Assembly (NCBI GenBank): GCA_964624235.1
Contig: CAZUXY010000004.1
Span: 39,041 to 103,040, forward strand
DNA: 64,000 nucleotides
Direction: 5' to 3'
From: CAZUXY01 sp964624235
GTDB lineage: Bacteria; Spirochaetota; UBA4802; UBA5368
Made by a program: the position numbers and the translations under genes. Numbering within the stretch: position 1 is the first letter of the stretch; every line of letters starts with the position of its first letter. Below are positions 9,116-17,376 of the stretch, piece after piece. Below the pieces are notes generated by a model. That model saw only the letters and a program-made list of their open reading frames with translations. It made no database searches and was not told the DNA's origin.

Positions 9116-10330
9116 TTAAATCATATGAATGACCAAACCGCTGCGGAGTTTAGGTTCAAACCATGTGGATTTCGGCGGCATCAGACTCCCTGCGTCGGAT
9201 ACTTCGATCAGATCATGTATCGAGGTCGGATACAGGGAAAACGCGACCCTGAAAGTGCCGTCATCAACCAGATTTTTAAGTTCCCCCGTACCCCTGATCC
9301 CGCCGATGAAATCAATACGGGGATCTTTTCTCGGATCGGATATTCCGAGTATCGGTTCCAGAACGCGTTTCTGTAATACTGAAACGTCAAGGCGACCCAC
9401 CGGATCCCCTTCAACAATGAAACGCGGTTTCAGGCTGTACCAGCCGCCGTCCAGATACATGCAGATTTGAGACCGCTTTTCGGGTACTGGATTCGAGGTC
9501 GCTTCGACGGTATAATCTTCCCCAACCCTGGCCAGGAATTCATCAACCGAGAGACCGTTCAGGTCTTTTACCACACGGTTGTACGCTAAAATCTTCAGCT
9601 GGTCATGGGGGAACACCACTGACAGGAACCATTCGTGTTCCCCTGCGCCGGCTCGTTTTCTTCTTTCCATTCCCACCCTGACCGCGGAAGCCGCGCGGTG
9701 ATGTCCGTCGGCGATGTAAAGGTCTTTCGGCGCCAATAGTTTCCTGAACCCCTCTATCAAACCGCCGTCACGGATTATCCTGATCACGTGCCGCACCCCG
9801 TCCGTTGCGGTGAAATCATACTCGGGTGTGATACCGGCCGCCTTCGTGTAAAGGTCCCTTCCCGCGCCGTCCTCGCGATAGAAAGTAAAGACCAGGCCGG
9901 TCTGAGCGCTGAGGACGTCCAGGTGCCTCATGCGGTCCCGTTCTTTGTCTTCGCGGGTAAGTTCATGTTTTTTTATAACGTCATTCAGATAATCGTCTAT
10001 ACTGAGACAGGCCATCAGCCCCGTCTGTTCCCTCCCGCCCATGATGAGCGTGTATAGATACAACACAGGGTCCTTTTCCTTTTTCAATACGCCATCCGCA
10101 ATGAACCGTTCCAGGTTGGCTTTTCCTTTTTTGTATACCGCGTCGTCGTAATGATCGATATCGGACGGCAGGTCCACTTCGGGTTTCGAAATGTGGAAAA
10201 AACTCTTCGGGTTTTTATCGGCGATCATCCTTGCTTCTTCGGACGATACCACATCGTACGGAAGCTCCGCCACCATTGCCGCATCCGAAGGGGAAGGCCT
10301 GTAACCCTGAAATTCCTTTATCTGTGCCAT
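9116..10330 (-). CDS. DUF1015 family protein
   Basis: 404 residues. It begins AQIKEFQGYRPSP and ELPYDVVSSEEAR, and contains FFHISKPEVDLP, LTREDKERDRMRHLDVLSAQ, DGVRHVIRI, the highly conserved IADGHHRAASA, and near the C-terminus DFIGG and LIEVSDAGSLMPPKSTWFEP. These are the hallmarks of DUF1015 (COG4198), a widespread soluble family found near amino-acid metabolism genes; its biochemical function is not established. The open frame continues upstream to 10459, but the conserved N-terminus begins at the ATG at 10330, which is preceded by GAGGC. Transcribed alone; followed after ~95 bases by tRNA-Ala on the other strand. Confidence 0.9.
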   Translation of the reverse strand: MAQIKEFQGYRPSPSDAAMVAELPYDVVSSEEARMIADKNPKSFFHISKPEVDLPSDIDHYDDAVYKKGKANLERFIADGVLKKEKDPVLYLYTLIMGGREQTGLMACLSIDDYLNDVIKKHELTREDKERDRMRHLDVLSAQTGLVFTFYREDGAGRDLYTKAAGITPEYDFTATDGVRHVIRIIRDGGLIEGFRKLLAPKDLYIADGHHRAASAVRVGMERRKRAGAGEHEWFLSVVFPHDQLKILAYNRVVKDLNGLSVDEFLARVGEDYTVEATSNPVPEKRSQICMYLDGGWYSLKPRFIVEGDPVGRLDVSVLQKRVLEPILGISDPRKDPRIDFIGGIRGTGELKNLVDDGTFRVAFSLYPTSIHDLIEVSDAGSLMPPKSTWFEPKLRSGLVIHMI

Positions 10331-10601
10331 GCTGCCTCGCCGGTTAAAAATTGTATCCGGCAATTCTGCGAATGAAAGAGTTTTTTGCAAGAAATTAATG
10401 CGTTGATTACAATGACCGGGATATTCCGTATGCCCGGGTTCTTGCGCCGGGCAATACAACCCGGCGCATCACCGTACACAAACCATGGTTGTGTTTGTGC
10501 CGTTGTTCAGGAATGAAGTTCATTGTAAACAGCAGATAACCGCGGATTAAGGAAAAAAACGCTGTTACAGAAGGGGTTCCGGACGCCGCCTGCCGGTGGA
10601 T

Positions 10602-11084
10602 TCAGAACTCGTCGCCGTGGATGGTGACGAATTTTTCAACCACAAACTTTTTCTTTCCCGCCGGGACCGTCACCACCACCTCATCACCCTTAATTTTGTT
10701 CTGCAGGGCCTGCCCGTAGGGTGTCGAGATGGAAATCTTCCCATCGGCGGGTTTCACCTCATTGGGCGCGACAAAGGTAAACACCATGGTGTCGTCGCTT
10801 TCAAGGTCCCTGACGGTAACGGTGGATCCGAAACCTATCCTGTCCCTGGGGATGTCGCCTACGCTGAGGTTTTGAAGCTGGCTGAGCTGGCTTGAAAGCT
10901 GGGTAATACGGGCCTTCACGAATCCCTGTCGTTCCCTCGCGGCGTGATACTCGGCATTTTCCTTCAGGTCGCCGTATGCACGAGCCTCGGCGATGCGCCG
11001 CGGTATGTCCACTTTAAACTCATAGTTGAGCTGTTCCAGCTCTTCCTTTATGTGTTTTCTTTTCAGTTCCAGATCATCACTCAT
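10602..11084 (-). CDS. greA: transcription elongation factor GreA
   Basis: 160 residues, the usual GreA length. The N-terminal antiparallel coiled coil (residues 1-75) carries the tip motif with its acidic residues, G-D-L-K-E-N-A-E-Y-H-A-A. The C-terminal FKBP-like domain contains IGFGSTVTV, TPYGQALQNKIKGDEVVVTV and PAGKKKFVVEKF. GreA enters the RNA polymerase secondary channel and stimulates cleavage of backtracked transcripts. ATG start preceded by AGGAGC. Upstream (11137-11159) is a strong GC hairpin that separates it from the rseC group. Confidence 0.95.
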   Translation of the reverse strand: MSDDLELKRKHIKEELEQLNYEFKVDIPRRIAEARAYGDLKENAEYHAARERQGFVKARITQLSSQLSQLQNLSVGDIPRDRIGFGSTVTVRDLESDDTMVFTFVAPNEVKPADGKISISTPYGQALQNKIKGDEVVVTVPAGKKKFVVEKFVTIHGDEF

Positions 11085-11136
11085 TCCGCAGCTCCTTTCC
11101 TGAAATCACCCGCATAATTTTCAGTTAATAATACTT

Positions 11137-11159
11137 ATCCCCCCGCTGACCGGGGGGAT
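11137..11159 (-). terminator. GC-rich hairpin between rseC group and greA
   Basis: Inverted repeat ATCCCCCC (11137-11144) / GGGGGGAT (11152-11159) with a seven-base loop. In the minus direction it lies after the small ORF at 11216-11341 and before greA. The downstream sequence is A/T-rich but lacks a clean U run, so termination strength is uncertain. Confidence 0.5.
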
Positions 11160-11215
11160 ATGCCTTCTTGTGTTGTACAGTTCTTACGCCGATACGCGGC
11201 CGATTGATTCCGCCG

Positions 11216-11341
11216 TTACTGTTTATTGATCTTAATGATCAGTTTCACCTTTTTTTGCGTGTCTTTCTTGACGTCGAACCCGTCGTCCCTGAGAGTCTTT
11301 TCGATTTTATACGACGTAAGGTCAATTATTTTTTTTTCCAT
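11216..11341 (-). CDS. hypothetical 41-residue basic protein
   Basis: ATG at 11341 to TAA at 11218-11216. The peptide is highly charged (starts MEKKIIDLTSYKIEKTL and ends KKVKLIIKINKQ) and lacks membrane or signal segments. It lies ~70 bases downstream of rseC in the same direction and just before a strong hairpin, which fits a last gene in a transcript. No good Shine-Dalgarno is visible, so it could be a chance frame. Not recognised. Confidence 0.4.
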   Translation of the reverse strand: MEKKIIDLTSYKIEKTLRDDGFDVKKDTQKKVKLIIKINKQ

Positions 11342-11409
11342 CGAGCACCGGTCCGTATTTTCTCACGCCTGCATCCCGTCATCAAACGGGAATCGGGACA
11401 ACCGTCCCA

Positions 11410-11889
11410 TTATTCAATTTCGGCTTTTGCGGCGGTGGATTTAAAATTTTTTCCATCGTCTGGAATAATCCGTATCATAACGGGCTCATAAGTATTATGC
11501 CGCTGCCACATCCCGGACACCACACGAATTGCCGCAAAAGCGAGTATTAAACCGGCCAGTCCCCACAGCGCCCCGGAAAGGTCTTTATCCAGTCCTAAAT
11601 AATGATGGAGCCTGAACCCCGCGGTGATGCCGCCGATCATCATAATCACCGGCACAAGATATAAAAGCAGCGAAATCCTTACGACCGCCTGCACCCTGAC
11701 GACGAACTCGACCGCATCGCCCGGCCTCGCCATCAAGGTATTACCGACCCAGATTTTCCTTTTTCGGTCGTCGCCGCCCAGCATGCACGAATCTTTTAAG
11801 GCACAGGAACCGCATCCCGCATTGGGCGCCGCCGAGAGCAACGCCCTGTTCCCTCTGACTTCAATAACGGTGCCGCATTCACCCTGCAT
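11410..11889 (-). CDS. rseC: RseC/MucC-family membrane protein
   Basis: 159 residues. The soluble N-terminus carries the family's cysteine pattern GCGSCALKDSC (probable redox or Fe-S site) inside a beta domain (GTVIEVRGNRALLSA, GDAVEFVV). Two membrane helices follow at about 68-90 and 104-123. RseC relatives are inner-membrane proteins linked to envelope stress (RseC) or to keeping SoxR reduced (RsxC-system partner). Neither sigma-E nor SoxR genes are nearby, so the local role is unknown. The ATG overlaps the end of recD by 11 bases, with GGAGG inside recD, indicating coupling to the recCBD operon. Confidence 0.85.
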   Translation of the reverse strand: MQGECGTVIEVRGNRALLSAAPNAGCGSCALKDSCMLGGDDRKRKIWVGNTLMARPGDAVEFVVRVQAVVRISLLLYLVPVIMMIGGITAGFRLHHYLGLDKDLSGALWGLAGLILAFAAIRVVSGMWQRHNTYEPVMIRIIPDDGKNFKSTAAKAEIE

Positions 11890-13759
11890 CGCGCGTTTCC
11901 GCCTCCCCTTTTACGCCCCAAATACGGTCCCTGAGTCCCGACGCGCGGGCGGTTTTATTCATCACGGCAGTTTCAAACACCTGCGGGGACGACCATATCT
12001 CCAGGAAACGGCGTGCGCGGGTTATTCCGGTATATATCAGTTCCCTGGTAAGCAGCGGATAATGCTTTTCGGGCAGTACCAGCAGCACCCTGTCGAATTC
12101 CGATCCCTGGCTCTTATGTACGGTAAGACTGTAGGCCGTTTCGTGGGGGGGCAGCAGAGGGGTCGGCACTGTTTTAACCGATCCCTCGGGCGTCAGGAAG
12201 AAAGCCTTTATTCTTCCATCGGTCCCGTCCTTGAACGCTACCCCCATGTCCCCGTTGTACAACCGCAACGCGTAGTCATTCGCCGATATAATCAGCGGCC
12301 GTCCGTGATACCATCGTTTCCTCGGATCGGCGAGACCGCGTTCCGCGAGTATATGCTCCGCCATTCTATTAATGTGCTCCACCCCGAAAGGCCCTTTACG
12401 CATGGCGGCCAGTATAACGAACCTGCCCAGGCTCCCTATCGCTTTTTCGGGTGTATCCACCGAAATGTATTCTTCCAGATACTGTAGTATCCGCTCTTCC
12501 AGGCGCGTGCGGAGGTTCCCGCCGTGCACATCGCCGCGGAATCCGAGATCAGGGTAATCACCTCCGGACAGGATATCGAGGGCCGCATGTCCGTCTCCCC
12601 GCCTGACCGACGCGGCCAGTTTGCCGATACCGCTGTCTAGACCGAAACGGTAGCTGGTTTCCAGCACCACCAGGGAATCAACCATAGGCGGTACATTGTG
12701 GTCTTTCCCGGCCGTCGCGTTTTTAGCGGCTTTTTCCCCCGTCCTTCGGCCCTCTGCGGCCACGCCTGGCGGCAAATCTCCCGGCGCCCCACTCCATGCG
12801 CAGATATCGCCGAACGCGGCCCCCGATTCGACCGATGAAAGCTGGTCGCGGTCGCCAATCAGGATTACTCGCGCTCCCGGGCGTATCGCCTGGAACAGTT
12901 TCGCGAGGAGCGGAAGATCCGCCATGGAGGTTTCATCGACTACCACCACGTCGTGCGGCAGAGGGTCTTCCCGGTTGCGTCGGAAATAGGGCGACCCCGT
13001 AATGCTTCCCAGCAACCGGTGGACCGTGGAAGATTCCAGCGGCGCCGATGACCTGACGTTTTCATCGCAGGGGATTTGCGCCATCGCGTCCCCTACCGCC
13101 TCCTGCAGCCGGCGCGCGGCCTTTCCGGTGGGAGCGGTCAGGGCGATCAGCGGCTGCTTTCCGCGCGCAAGAAACTGCTCTGCCAGAAGCACCAGTATCT
13201 TCGCCACGGTCGATGTCTTCCCGGTACCCGGTCCGCCGGAGATGACGCAGAACCTGCGCAATACCGCCGTCATCGCCGCGATTCTCTGCCGGTCGGGGGA
13301 ACCAGACCCCTCGGTGAATATCCGGCTGAGTCCGATGTCAAGCAGGTTCAGGTCCACATCGTCAGCCGCGAGCGCGGACCTTTCCAGGATTTCACCGGCC
13401 AGTATTTTTTCATAAAGATAATACCGGTAAAGGTAGAGCCTGCCCTTCTCGTCCATCACGAGGGGACGGCGGTCACCGCCGGTACTCACCACCGGGCTCT
13501 TGCGCAGAGACGAAATCCATTTTTTTTTGCCGGGGAGCGCAAATCCCTCCCCTTCCATCTCTACGAAATCAGAAAGCGGTCTGCCCGCCGCGAATGGCAG
13601 GTCGAGGCAGACGTCACCCCGCCCGGTCCGGTGGCTCACCAGGAGCGACGCGACACAGAGTTCCGGGTTCTCCTCACCCGCAAGCCGCAGCATGAACCGG
13701 GCAAAGGCGCGGTCCAGCGGTGTAAACCATTCAAGATATTTCTGTAAATCGCTTTCCAT
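11879..13759 (-). CDS. recD: exodeoxyribonuclease V alpha subunit (5'-3' helicase)
   Basis: 626 residues, close to E. coli RecD (608). Superfamily 1B helicase motifs are in order: Walker A ISGGPGTGKTS at ~173-183, DEExQ-type box VVVDETSMADL, VILIGDRDQLSSVESGAAFGD, and the C-terminal TVHKSQGSEFDRVLLVLP with YTGITRARR. In RecBCD it is the fast 5'-3' motor on the opposite strand to RecB. The ATG overlaps the recB stop by one base (TAATG). An insert around 300-345 rich in Gly/Ala/Lys lies between motifs and looks low in conservation. Confidence 0.95.
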   Translation of the reverse strand: MESDLQKYLEWFTPLDRAFARFMLRLAGEENPELCVASLLVSHRTGRGDVCLDLPFAAGRPLSDFVEMEGEGFALPGKKKWISSLRKSPVVSTGGDRRPLVMDEKGRLYLYRYYLYEKILAGEILERSALAADDVDLNLLDIGLSRIFTEGSGSPDRQRIAAMTAVLRRFCVISGGPGTGKTSTVAKILVLLAEQFLARGKQPLIALTAPTGKAARRLQEAVGDAMAQIPCDENVRSSAPLESSTVHRLLGSITGSPYFRRNREDPLPHDVVVVDETSMADLPLLAKLFQAIRPGARVILIGDRDQLSSVESGAAFGDICAWSGAPGDLPPGVAAEGRRTGEKAAKNATAGKDHNVPPMVDSLVVLETSYRFGLDSGIGKLAASVRRGDGHAALDILSGGDYPDLGFRGDVHGGNLRTRLEERILQYLEEYISVDTPEKAIGSLGRFVILAAMRKGPFGVEHINRMAEHILAERGLADPRKRWYHGRPLIISANDYALRLYNGDMGVAFKDGTDGRIKAFFLTPEGSVKTVPTPLLPPHETAYSLTVHKSQGSEFDRVLLVLPEKHYPLLTRELIYTGITRARRFLEIWSSPQVFETAVMNKTARASGLRDRIWGVKGEAETRDAG

Positions 13760-16700
13760 TATGCGCCTTCTCCGCTGAACAGGCCGCTTAACCCATACAC
13801 CAGGGACTCACCTGGACGATCATAATATATTCCCCGTTGCATACCGGCAACGGGATCTATACCCCTGAGGAAGAGATAATATACCCCGCCGAAGTGTTTT
13901 TCATAGGAATAATCCCTGATCCTGGAACGCAGATAGCGGTGTAACGCGACGGTATACAGGTGATACTGCAGATCGTACCTGTGCTGTTCCATGACGGCAC
14001 GAAGTTTTTCACCCAGGTAGGAATCGGGATTGCCGCCCAGGAGGTTTGATTTCCAGTCCACTATGAAGTATTTTCCCTCCCACCGGAAGACCAGGTCGAT
14101 GAACCCGCGCATAAACCCGCGGCAGGGAGAGAATTCCAGTCCTTCGATGCTTCGCGGCAGTCCCTCCGCCTCCCCGCGCCCATGGGCTCGAAATACTTTT
14201 TTCAGTCCCTCAGGCGCAAGCGCCTCAAGGGGAAAATAAAACTCCATCTCATTGAGCCGTTCCTCAGTCCGGATGCCTCCGAGGGTGAGTCTGCCATCCG
14301 GGTTCAGCGGTACATTCAGCACACGGCGCACCATCGAGGCGATGTCTTCCAGCCACCCGGGTCCGTACCCGTACCGTTCGAGTTTCGTTCCAATGACCTC
14401 TGCCAGATAGTCGTCTTCGGTGCGCGTGTAATCCAGTTCTTCTAAAAGGTCGTGAAAAAAAATGCCGGCGGCGGTTCCCGCGGGGAAGCGGGACAGACCG
14501 TCACCCGGGGTTACCGCCGGGGGCGCCATTATGTCCCGGTCATGGTCGCGTTCGTCCTCTGCACGCATCGAGCCGGCGGACAGTGACGAGTAACTCGAAA
14601 TGCACCGGTCCCTGCTTATGCGGCCGGTAAATTCGCGGCATACGAGTCTTCCGGTACCCGGCACTGAATGCGCGAAGGGCACCCCTCCCGCGCCCGGAAG
14701 CGCCGATACCCTGACCGCGCCTTCGGAATTCTTCTCCAGTCGGCGCAGTTCGTTCAGTATCGCCGGTTCATCCATCCTTCCCATGCGGTCGGCGAGCATA
14801 TCGACCGCCGTTTTTTCGTCTACTTCGGGCGGACGGTGAAAGACATAGGCGGGTGCAGAGATATCGGCGGTATTGATGAGACCCCATGCAAGGTACAGGC
14901 GGCATCGCGCCCTCGTAAGCCCGACATACATGAGCCGTACGCTTTCGGCAAGCTCCTCCAGGTCGGCCTTTTTCTGGTGCAGCCCTATGTCGGCCGAACC
15001 CAGGTCCAGTATAAGCCGCTCCACGGGGCCGTCGTCGGGATCACGTCCGTGGAAAGTCAGTTTTTCCCGGTCGGTTTTTATGCCGCCCCAGAGGAAAGGG
15101 CAGAATACCACCGGGTACTGCAATCCCTTGCTGCGGTGCAGCGTTACCAGCTTCACCGCCTGCTCGTCGGTCTCGAGCCGCAGCTCTTCTTCTTCGTTGC
15201 GCTCTTCGGCCGACCCGCGCTTCCCTTCCAGCCACGCGATGAGCGCTTCCATGCCGGGCCTTTTTTCAGATTCCTGCCGATGCAGCATCTCTGCCAGATG
15301 CAGCAGGTTGGTTATTTTTCTTTCCCCTCCCGGAGCGGCGAGCAGTCGCCGGTGCACATCCTCCTCCCTCAGCAGTTCCCTGAACATGCCGATAAACCCT
15401 CGGGTGTGCCACAGTTCGCGATAACGGGCGAAACGCTCCATCACCGGCTCCCCCGGGGTATCGTCGTTCATGAGCCTGAAAATTCTTTCACCCGTCCATC
15501 CGAAAATACCTGTTCCCAGCGCCGTTCTCACCCTCGAGCCGTAACCCGTGTCGGCCACCGCGGTCATAACCCGCTGGAGTTCGGATGCTTCCACGGTGGA
15601 ATACACGCTGTCGGTACCGTAGAGCACGCCGGGTATGCCCATCCTTGCCAGTTCGCGGTGGACGATTTCAGCCTGGTACCTCTTGCGCACCAGGACGGCG
15701 ATGTCTCCCGGCGCCAGGGGTTTTTCACCGATCACGGCGGAACCCTTTGCCCCCAGGGACACCAGCCTGCTTATTTCGCCGGCCACCGCCTTCGCGATGC
15801 AGGATTCCGCTTCAGGGACGGGTATTCTCTTTTTCCCTCCCCCGGCCGCGGAGAGCGGCAGATGCCACAGTTGCATGGGAGCGGGATCGATTTCGTCACA
15901 GCGCAGCCCGGCAACTTCATGAGGTGCCGGGTCCACCGGAGGAAATCCAATCAGTTCGTCACTGAACACGAAAGGATTTTTATTCACTTCCATAAACACC
16001 GTATTGACCGCACTGACCAGTTCCGGTACCGACCGCCAGTTCAGACCCAGTGTCGCCCTGGAGGAGGACTCCCTGGCCGCCTGCATATAGGCATAGATGT
16101 CGGCCCCCCTGAAACGGTAGATTGCCTGTTTGGGGTCTCCGATCAGGTACATCAGGCATCCGGGCCGGTCGAAAATTCGGGTGAAGATTTCATACTGGAT
16201 AGTATCGGTGTCCTGGAATTCGTCGATCAGGGCCGCGGGATACCGCCCGCTCACCGCAGCGGCCAGAAGTTCGCCCCCGGGGCCCTGCAGCGCACGATGC
16301 AGGCCGGCTGTCAGATCGCTGAAGGAACGGGTGTTTTTCAGGCGTTTTCGTCGCGCGATTTCGTCACCGGCATACGCGAAAAGGCTGAATTTAAAATTCA
16401 CCAGATAATCGGCGAAGGTGCTTTGCACCCTTTCGAGCAGATTATAAAGCCCGTCGCACAGATCGAAGAAACGGTGATGGGCAAGGTACTCGGCGTCACG
16501 CGCCTCCCTCAGCAGACGGGAACGGGTGAAATACTGCAGCTGGTTGAAATCCGCTGAAAAATCGCCGCCCTCAAGGAACTCTTCGAGTTTCTTTAAACGC
16601 CCCGCGGTCTGGCTTTTTTTGTAGGAATCCCCTTTGAGTTTCCCCTCCTCGACCATCGATGAGTACAGCCCCGCGACGGCTTTCCCCTCCTTCTTCCACA

Positions 16701-17376
16701 ATCCCCGCATTTCGCCGAACAGCGTACGCGCCTCGCCGAGACGGAGCTCTATCTCGCCGGCATCAAAGGACGTGGGGCGGGGTATGACATGCAACCCGGG
16801 ATTGTCCATATACAGCCTTACCAGGGGAATAAGCCCTTCAGCGGAAAAGTATTTCATTCCATAACGGTAAAGGAGGGGATGCCCCTCGTAGAAGCTTATG
16901 CGCCAGAAGTCCTCGACGACCTCACGTATCACCCCTGCCTGGTCGGCGGCCAGTTCGGTATCAAAGAGGTGCCCGCTCTCGAAGGCGTTTTCCAGAAGTA
17001 CGCGCCGGCAGAACCCGTGTATGGTATATACGGCCGCCGCGTCGAAGAAGTAGAGCGCCTGCCTCAGCCTGCGTATCGCGTCACGCTGCCCGTAAAAACG
17101 GCTCTCGAGCGCCCCTGGTATGGACTCACCGCCGGGAGCCGGCCTGCCCGAGAGAATCTCCGCGGCGGCCTTCAGTTTCAGCCTGAGCCTCTCCCGCAGC
17201 TCTCCCGTCGCCGCCACGGTGAAGGTCACCACCAGTATGCGGTCGACCATGAGCTCTTTTTCAAGCACCAGCCGCAGGTACAGGTCGGCGATGGTATAGG
17301 TCTTCCCCGTACCCGCGCTGGCCTCCAGCAGGTGCGTTCCGTTCAGGGGGCCGTCCATGATCTCGAAACGCTTCAC
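13759..17376 (-). CDS. recB: exodeoxyribonuclease V beta subunit (helicase-nuclease)
   Basis: 1205 residues versus 1180 in E. coli. The UvrD-type helicase spans ~1-860: Walker A LLEASAGTGKTYTIADLY at ~16-33, ALIDEFQDTDTIQYEIF, YLIGDPKQAIYRFRGADIYA, LGLNWRS, and VTLHRSKGLQYPVVFCPFLW followed by SVRLMYVGLTRARCRLYLAW. The C-terminal PD-(D/E)xK nuclease has GFMRGFIDLVFRWEGKYFIV with the catalytic DWKSN, then a final YHLYTVALHRYL. It unwinds and degrades double-strand ends and loads RecA after Chi in characterised systems. Start ATG overlaps recC by four bases. All catalytic motifs look intact. Confidence 0.96.
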   Translation of the reverse strand: MKRFEIMDGPLNGTHLLEASAGTGKTYTIADLYLRLVLEKELMVDRILVVTFTVAATGELRERLRLKLKAAAEILSGRPAPGGESIPGALESRFYGQRDAIRRLRQALYFFDAAAVYTIHGFCRRVLLENAFESGHLFDTELAADQAGVIREVVEDFWRISFYEGHPLLYRYGMKYFSAEGLIPLVRLYMDNPGLHVIPRPTSFDAGEIELRLGEARTLFGEMRGLWKKEGKAVAGLYSSMVEEGKLKGDSYKKSQTAGRLKKLEEFLEGGDFSADFNQLQYFTRSRLLREARDAEYLAHHRFFDLCDGLYNLLERVQSTFADYLVNFKFSLFAYAGDEIARRKRLKNTRSFSDLTAGLHRALQGPGGELLAAAVSGRYPAALIDEFQDTDTIQYEIFTRIFDRPGCLMYLIGDPKQAIYRFRGADIYAYMQAARESSSRATLGLNWRSVPELVSAVNTVFMEVNKNPFVFSDELIGFPPVDPAPHEVAGLRCDEIDPAPMQLWHLPLSAAGGGKKRIPVPEAESCIAKAVAGEISRLVSLGAKGSAVIGEKPLAPGDIAVLVRKRYQAEIVHRELARMGIPGVLYGTDSVYSTVEASELQRVMTAVADTGYGSRVRTALGTGIFGWTGERIFRLMNDDTPGEPVMERFARYRELWHTRGFIGMFRELLREEDVHRRLLAAPGGERKITNLLHLAEMLHRQESEKRPGMEALIAWLEGKRGSAEERNEEEELRLETDEQAVKLVTLHRSKGLQYPVVFCPFLWGGIKTDREKLTFHGRDPDDGPVERLILDLGSADIGLHQKKADLEELAESVRLMYVGLTRARCRLYLAWGLINTADISAPAYVFHRPPEVDEKTAVDMLADRMGRMDEPAILNELRRLEKNSEGAVRVSALPGAGGVPFAHSVPGTGRLVCREFTGRISRDRCISSYSSLSAGSMRAEDERDHDRDIMAPPAVTPGDGLSRFPAGTAAGIFFHDLLEELDYTRTEDDYLAEVIGTKLERYGYGPGWLEDIASMVRRVLNVPLNPDGRLTLGGIRTEERLNEMEFYFPLEALAPEGLKKVFRAHGRGEAEGLPRSIEGLEFSPCRGFMRGFIDLVFRWEGKYFIVDWKSNLLGGNPDSYLGEKLRAVMEQHRYDLQYHLYTVALHRYLRSRIRDYSYEKHFGGVYYLFLRGIDPVAGMQRGIYYDRPGESLVYGLSGLFSGEGA

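Noticed and set aside
14668..16557. A 629-codon plus-strand reading frame opposite recB
   Set aside because: It is antisense to a complete recB with all helicase and nuclease motifs; the translation has no recognisable domain and arises from GC-rich codon bias.
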